The notes under the pieces: model-generated
What the model saw: the letters and a program-made list of their open reading frames with translations, nothing else
What the model was told of the DNA's origin: nothing
The model's database searches: none
Program-made: the position numbers and the translations under genes
Shown: positions 38,105-42,300 of the stretch, piece by piece
Position numbering within the stretch: position 1 is the stretch's first letter
Layout of the letters: every line of letters begins with the position of its first letter
Assembly (NCBI GenBank): GCA_032718475.1
Contig: JAUCBJ010005583.1
Coordinates: 1-42,300, forward strand
Length of the DNA stretch: 42,300 bases
Direction: 5' to 3'
Source of the DNA: Nemertoderma westbladi
Taxonomy: Eukaryota > Xenacoelomorpha > Nemertodermatida > Nemertodermatidae

Positions 38105-38295
38105 TGAGCTTTCTGCTCCTCTGCTAGTCTCATGTTCTCGTCTACCCCCTGTTTATTGAGGTCCCGTCGGAGTCTATCTTGTTCGCGTTCCCGTAGTAAC
38201 GCAGCTCTCGCATTGGCTAAAGTTTGCCGCTCCCATTCCTTATCACGAGCGGCTTCCTCAGCAGCCAATCTGGCGGCTTCTTCGCGTTGGTTTTC
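38105..38295 (-). CDS. RIBC2: RIBC2, coiled-coil exon downstream of the repeat array
   Basis: The acceptor TTCTACTTAG opens the frame at 38295, coding ENQREEAARLAAEEAARDKE and continuing WERQTLANARAALLRERE. Human RIBC2 at this place reads LQEEKRQRDLDWDRRRIQGA, RATLLFERQ. A stop TAA lies in frame at 38103-38101. However, a perfect donor GTAAGT (38104-38099) overlaps it, and human RIBC2 continues about 20 residues, so splicing at 38105 to a further exon is likely. That exon was not found. RIBC2 is a filamentous protein lining the inside of doublet microtubules in cilia and sperm tails. Confidence 0.85.
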
Positions 38296-38649
38296 CTAAG
38301 TAGAAAATATATATTTTTTAAATCATTGCGCCCCCAAGAGAGACAACTGTGATTTTATTTCACAATATAACCACTTGTAAGTTGTAAATCTTCATACCTA
38401 AGTAACACAGTATCTATCGTTGTGTATTTCTGGTATTTAGGCGTACAAGTACTATCAGACGCACCACATATCAACTACCGCTAATACCTAGAGCGGTTTT
38501 TGGCTACCGGGCGGGTCTATAAGATTACTGTGAACAATGGACGATTTGTGAAATAAAATGACTGCGTACTGTAGGCCTATGTGAAAGAAATTGGCTTAGC
38601 TATTATCTACTTATCCTCGGCCTATCCTCCCCAGCCGTTCTGGACTCAC
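38296..38649 (-). other. RIBC2 intron downstream of the 39-bp array
   Basis: This is the part of the intron between the last donor-bearing repeat unit and the next exon. It is AT-rich apart from a short segment near the array and has no feature other than the acceptor at its end. The full intron would start at 39663 if the first donor is used. Confidence 0.65.
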
Positions 38650-39702
38650 CTGTTCTTTACGTATTCGCTCCAGCTGTTCTGGACTCACCTGTTCTTTACG
38701 TATTCGCTCTAGCTGTTCTGGACTCACCTGTTCTTTACGTATTCGCTCAAGCTGTTCTGGACTCACCTGTTCTTTGCGTATTCGCTCCAGCTGTTCTGGA
38801 CTCACCTGTTCTTTACGTATTCGCTCCAGCTGTTCTGGACTCACCTGTTCTTTACGTATTCGCTCCAGCTGTTCTGGACTCACGTGTTCTTTACGTATTC
38901 GCTCCAGCTGTTCTGGACTCACCTGTTCTTTACGTATTCGCTCCAGCTGTTCTGGACTCACGTGTTCTTTACGTATTCGGTCCATCTGTTCTGGACTCAC
39001 CTGTTCTTTACGTATTCGCTCCAGCTGTTCTGGACTCACCTGTTCTTCACGTATTAGCTCCAGCTGTTCTGGACTCACCTGTTCTTTACGTATTCGCTCA
39101 AGCTGTTCTGGACTCACCTGTTCTTTACGTATTCGCTCTAGCTGTTCTGGACTCACCTGTTCTTTACGTATTCGCTCAAGCTGTTCTGGACTCACCTGTT
39201 CTTTGCGTATTCGCTCCAGCTGTTCTGGACTCACCTGTTCTTCACGTATTCGCTCCAGCTGTTCTGGACTCACCTGTTCTTCACGTATTCGCTCCAGCTG
39301 TTCTGGACTCACCTGTTCTTTACGTATTCGCTCCAGCTGTTCTGGACTCACCTGTTCTTTACGTATTCGCTCAAGCTGTTCTGGACTCACCTGTTCTTTA
39401 CGTATTCGCTCCAGCTGTTCTGGACTCACCTGTTCTTTACGTATTCGCTCCAGCTGTTCTGGACTCGCGTGTTCTTTACGTATTCGCTCCAGCTGTTCTG
39501 GACTCACCTGTTCTTTACGTATTCGCTCCAGCTGTTCTGGACTCACGTGTTCTTTACGTATTCGCTCCAGCTGTTCTGGACTCACCTGTTCTTTACGTGT
39601 TCGCTCCAGCTGTTCTGGACTCACCTGGTCTTTACGTATTCGCTCTAGCTGTTCTGGACTCACCTGTTCTTTACGTATTCGCTCCAGTTGTTCTGGACTC
39701 AT
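38621..39702 (-). repeat. 39-bp array: RIBC2 exon end plus consensus splice donor, 27 units
   Basis: Exactly 27 units of 39 bp end in an AG|GTGAGT-type donor between 39664 and 38650; a 28th degenerate unit follows. Each unit codes the 13 residues VSPEQLERIRKEQ, and its junction reads GAACAG|GTGAGT. The first unit is the genuine exon end, starting ATGAGTCCA (MSPEQLERIRKEQ, human MTQEQLEQIRLVQ). Several units have GAACAC|GTGAGT, one has GACCAG and one has the donor GT mutated to GC. The period is a multiple of three and the frame stays open, so splicing from any unit keeps RIBC2 in frame. The opposite-strand frame (Cys/Ser-rich) is a shadow. Confidence 0.95.
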
Positions 39703-39867
39703 TCCCTTCCATCTGTCTGGAACCACCCGATGTGCTCCAAAAGCGGACCTCGCAGCCAATGGATTCTCCGTTAGAAGATCTCCGTAAATGTTGTTCGATA
39801 TCTCGGTTGCGTTGTCATCCAGATCCCGTTGCCGTGCCAACTCCTTCTGATTAGCTATCTCGTCTTT
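39664..39867 (-). CDS. RIBC2: RIBC2, central exon (RIB43A domain)
   Basis: The acceptor TTGTCTATCCAG and the first donor GAACAG|GTGAGT bound 204 bases, 68 codons, phase 0 at both ends. NATEISNNIYGDLLTENP, SAFGAHRVVPDRWKGM and SPEQLERIR align with LAEISNLLRGDLLSENP, SSFGPHRVVPDRWKGM and TQEQLEQIR of human RIBC2. If this first donor is joined to the exon at 38295, the distance from the RIR motif to the next conserved Trp is 24 residues, the same as in human. This is the main reason for ending the exon here and not at a later repeat unit. Upstream exons for the N-terminal half were not found and should lie beyond the window or in 39880-41000. Confidence 0.88.
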
Positions 39868-40823
39868 CTGGATAGACAAGGTTTGAAATTATTTTTACAC
39901 GATAAGATAGCGAATGTAATGCAAAACAATTAACCTACTGTAGTACACCCCAATATAAAGTCGGACTGACTCGTCGTAACCATTTATTGCAAAACCCAGT
40001 AGCACCCTGTAGGGACGACGTATGAGTTTTACCGGCCGCTGCCATCGTTGGAGTAATCAGCCTGTGCTGATATTGTTCTTTTGCAACTAAAAGAATTGTA
40101 GTTGAGCTGTTAATGCAACTTTAATATTATTGCAGCTGGCAGGCGAAATGAAACGTGGTGGACAGCTTGATTTTCCTGTAAAAGACACCGGGGTTTGACA
40201 GTGCAGATGGAAATTGGATAGCTTACATGGCTGATCGGGACCTGTAGAACCGGCCGGCAATATTCCTTTTGGTGTGGCGGATGTACAGTATGTTTAAATG
40301 TATGTGTTTGCTTAATTTAATTAATCGTACAAATAAGCTGAGGTTCAATGGGAAATGAATAGCATTTACATTAACCCGTTCCACAGGCTCGTTAACCCGT
40401 TAGGCCCATATCTCGGATATTAGATATTAAAATATTTAATTTTGTATTAGATTTATATTATAGATATTTTTGAGATTTTTTTATAGTTTTATAAAAAATG
40501 GCACCATATTTTAAAGGTAAATGATACTAAAAATTATTTATAATTTAACAACCAAAAAAATAAAAATATAAATAAATAAATAAAAAAAAGTAAACTAATA
40601 ATGTTAGCGAAGATTTTACATCATAAATAAACTTTTCCGTTGATTTTCGGTATTATTTACGAATATAAAATATGTTTTAATCGACCATTTGGCCAAGTGT
40701 TTCTCGCACAAGTCTTACGGCTCATTTACAGATCGGGCCCGAGAATTATACTCACCTATGGAAATTGTTACACATTTAGCTAACCATTTACGTGTAGATA
40801 GATACGCCATGGCAACACCCTCC
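39868..40823. other. RIBC2 intron, no feature recognised
   Basis: This stretch should lie upstream of the RIBC2 exon on the - strand. I looked for the preceding coiled-coil exon and found none. Bases about 40400-40680 are strongly AT-rich. No repeats or RNA genes are recognisable. Confidence 0.45.
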
Positions 40824-40940
40824 AAAGCATTCGTGCCGAAACGAAAACTTCCTTAGTCCCCACGCGGGGATCGAACTCATGACTACCGGACAGATGTGAA
40901 TTCAAAGGGAGCCACGGATTTAACCGCTACTCCAAGGTGG
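40824..40940 (-). repeat. tRNA-derived SINE, copy 2
   Basis: On the - strand the order is an A-box-like TTGGAGTAGCGGTTAAATCC, then GGTAGTCATGAGTTCGATCC with a B box, then a tail CTTCCTTAGTCC...AGTTTTCGTTTCGGCACG. A and B boxes at tRNA spacing identify a tRNA-derived SINE. The tail is shared with the fragment at 37985-38075. Confidence 0.65.
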
Positions 40941-41019
40941 GCCCAAACATGTTTCAGTTAAATAATTCGTATTGGAAGAGCATAATTCCCAAAATTTGAC
41001 AAACTTTGGCCGATATAGT

Positions 41020-42300
41020 AGAGTTTGTTAGCGCAAAGTTAGTAACGCGACGTTAGTAACAAGCTCAGCAGTAAGAAACTCGGCCAATGCATCAATTGGT
41101 GGAGTAGGAATTCTACTAAGCCCATTTGCACTTAAGACCCTAAACAACATCGAATCTATAAATTCCAGGGTTATGATCGCAACATTTGATGGGAATCCCA
41201 AGACAACAGTTATATGTTGCTACAGTCCAACCAATGCATCAGAGCCAGAACAAGCAGTCAAGTTTTATGAAGAACTGACTGGACTTATTAAGGACATCCC
41301 GAAACACAATGTTAAAGTCATTGCTGGTGACCTGAATGCGCAAATTGGCCCAGAAGACATCAAGGGTTACACCTATAACACGAGTTCTAACAGAAATGGG
41401 TACTTACTTTTAGACCTAATGGAAGAATGTGAATTGATACCAACAAACAACACATTCGAAAAGAGTAAGGGGAAGCTATGGACCTTTCAATACCCTAATG
41501 GAACCAAAGCACAACTGGATTACATCCTTATAAACAAAAAGTGGAGAAATCGCATGATCAACTGCGAGGCATACAGCTCGTTCAACCTAATTGGTTCGGA
41601 CCACAGAATTGTGACTGCAGAGATCAGACTCAGTTTGAGAGCCAGCAAACCCAGGACAAGCAAGCAAATCAACTATGACTGGGAGAAACTCAGAACTGAC
41701 AATGCTGTAAAGGATGCTTATACAGTAGAAGTTCAAAACCGCTTTGAAGCACTTCAGTCAATGGATGAAGACCAATCCACCGATTCAATATACCAGAATA
41801 TAATAACAGCCCACAAGGAATCAGCTAAGAGGCATATCCCCCAGAAACCTAAACGAAAACAGTATGTGCCATGGCAAAACTCTGAGGTTACTTGTAAGAG
41901 AGAAGATCTTAAGATAGCCTACAAAGTTAAAACCGAACAACCAACAACCGAAAACATTAACAAGGTTGAGAAAGCTAAGGACGATCTTAAATTGGCCTAC
42001 AACATCAGCCAGGAAAAGTACATACAGGATAAAACTGAAGCAATTACAACTGCTCACATACAGCAACAATCAAGACTTACCTGGCAAACTGTAAATGAGG
42101 TATCTGGTCGGAAAAGTTGTGCAAAGGGGCGCCTCAAAGCCGATAGTCCTGAAGAACGTGTTGGGAAGTGGAAAAATCACTTCAGCAACTTGCTTGGGCA
42201 GCCACCAAACATCGAGGTCAGCCCTACAAGGAAAATATATGACAAGACACTACCTATTTCGAATTTCTGAACGAATTTCTGAACCGATTTCCTAAGCTGT
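41020..42300 (+). mobile_element. RTE-type LINE, 5'-truncated, running to the window edge
   Basis: The frame is open from about 41023, where coding starts inside the endonuclease (GGVGILLSPFALKTLNNIES), and continues to 42270. The true N-terminus is missing, so the element is 5'-truncated or its first part lies in decayed sequence. After the stop at 42268-42270 a 12-bp duplication (GAATTTCTGAAC, twice, 42259-42282) suggests local slippage, and the rest is outside the window. Confidence 0.8.
41173..42270 (+). CDS. RTE-type endonuclease and connector, partial
   Basis: The first ATG of the frame is at 41173, but it lies inside the domain and is not a real start. MIATFDGNPKTTVICCYSPT, AGDLNAQIG, WTFQYPNGTKAQLDYILI and LIGSDHRIVTAEI are the classic motifs of RTE-clade endonucleases, with catalytic Asp/Asn in GDLNA and Asp-His in SDHR. 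A charged connector follows (QNSEVTCKREDLKIAYK, SRLTWQTVNEVSGRKS), then RVGKWKNHFSNLLG, which precedes the reverse transcriptase. The frame stops before the catalytic domain. Proteins of this type nick genomic DNA to prime reverse transcription. Confidence 0.82.
   Translation: MIATFDGNPKTTVICCYSPTNASEPEQAVKFYEELTGLIKDIPKHNVKVIAGDLNAQIGPEDIKGYTYNTSSNRNGYLLLDLMEECELIPTNNTFEKSKGKLWTFQYPNGTKAQLDYILINKKWRNRMINCEAYSSFNLIGSDHRIVTAEIRLSLRASKPRTSKQINYDWEKLRTDNAVKDAYTVEVQNRFEALQSMDEDQSTDSIYQNIITAHKESAKRHIPQKPKRKQYVPWQNSEVTCKREDLKIAYKVKTEQPTTENINKVEKAKDDLKLAYNISQEKYIQDKTEAITTAHIQQQSRLTWQTVNEVSGRKSCAKGRLKADSPEERVGKWKNHFSNLLGQPPNIEVSPTRKIYDKTLPISNF

Noticed and set aside
38774-39787. 337-codon + strand frame rich in SCSGLTCSLRIR
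   Set aside because: It is the complement of the RIBC2 array, whose - strand reading matches RIBC2 and joins real exons.

Overview
The window is nuclear DNA of a multicellular animal. It holds two interrupted genes with clear animal orthologues: a focal adhesion kinase (FAK/PTK2 family, + strand, 12691-29518, eight exons) and part of RIBC2, a ciliary doublet-microtubule inner protein (- strand, exons at 39867-39664 and 38295-38105). The rest is transposon- and satellite-rich: CR1/L2-like and RTE-like non-LTR retrotransposons, a Mutator-like (MULE) DNA transposon, a foldback element, a small Harbinger-type MITE and tRNA-derived SINE-like pieces. A ciliated marine invertebrate, perhaps a deuterostome such as a tunicate or echinoderm, is plausible, but the sequence does not fix the taxon.

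Layout. 1-4700: repeats, a MITE, decayed coding remnants and, at 1455-1506, a perfect palindrome made of a cDNA/amplification adapter (probable artefact). 4771-9890: a decayed CR1/L2-like LINE. 9890-12690: low-complexity DNA upstream of FAK. 12691-29518: FAK, encoding FERM, the Y397-type autophosphorylation site, the tyrosine kinase domain, a linker and the FAT domain, 929 aa in my model. Intron 3 is enlarged by a 4.3-kb satellite and an apparently intact LINE, and intron 4 by a 3.1-kb satellite. 29519-31900: 3' flank and a broken LINE. 31900-35095: a 3.2-kb foldback element with 9-bp target-site duplications. 36057-37474: a MULE. 38101-39867: RIBC2 exons with a 39-bp array. 41020-42300: an RTE-type LINE running towards the window edge.

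The main observation concerns the large arrays inside genes. Three of them, plus a short triplication and a decayed duplication, are built from the boundary between an exon and its intron, so each unit carries a copy of a splice site. FAK exon 3 end plus its donor is repeated about 136 times. The FAK exon 5 acceptor plus exon start is repeated about 80 times. The FAK exon 5 end plus donor is present three times. The RIBC2 exon end plus a consensus CAG/GTGAGT donor is repeated 27 times, in frame. FAK exon 2's acceptor appears as old, decayed duplicates in intron 1. Every clear unit contains AG|GT at the junction. Recurrence in two unrelated genes, at both donors and acceptors, suggests a lineage-specific tendency for splice junctions to seed tandem expansion. 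The arrays would present the spliceosome with ladders of equivalent sites.

All exon limits were placed by eye from reading frame, GT/AG sites and the remembered layout of human FAK and RIBC2. No alignment or transcript evidence was available.
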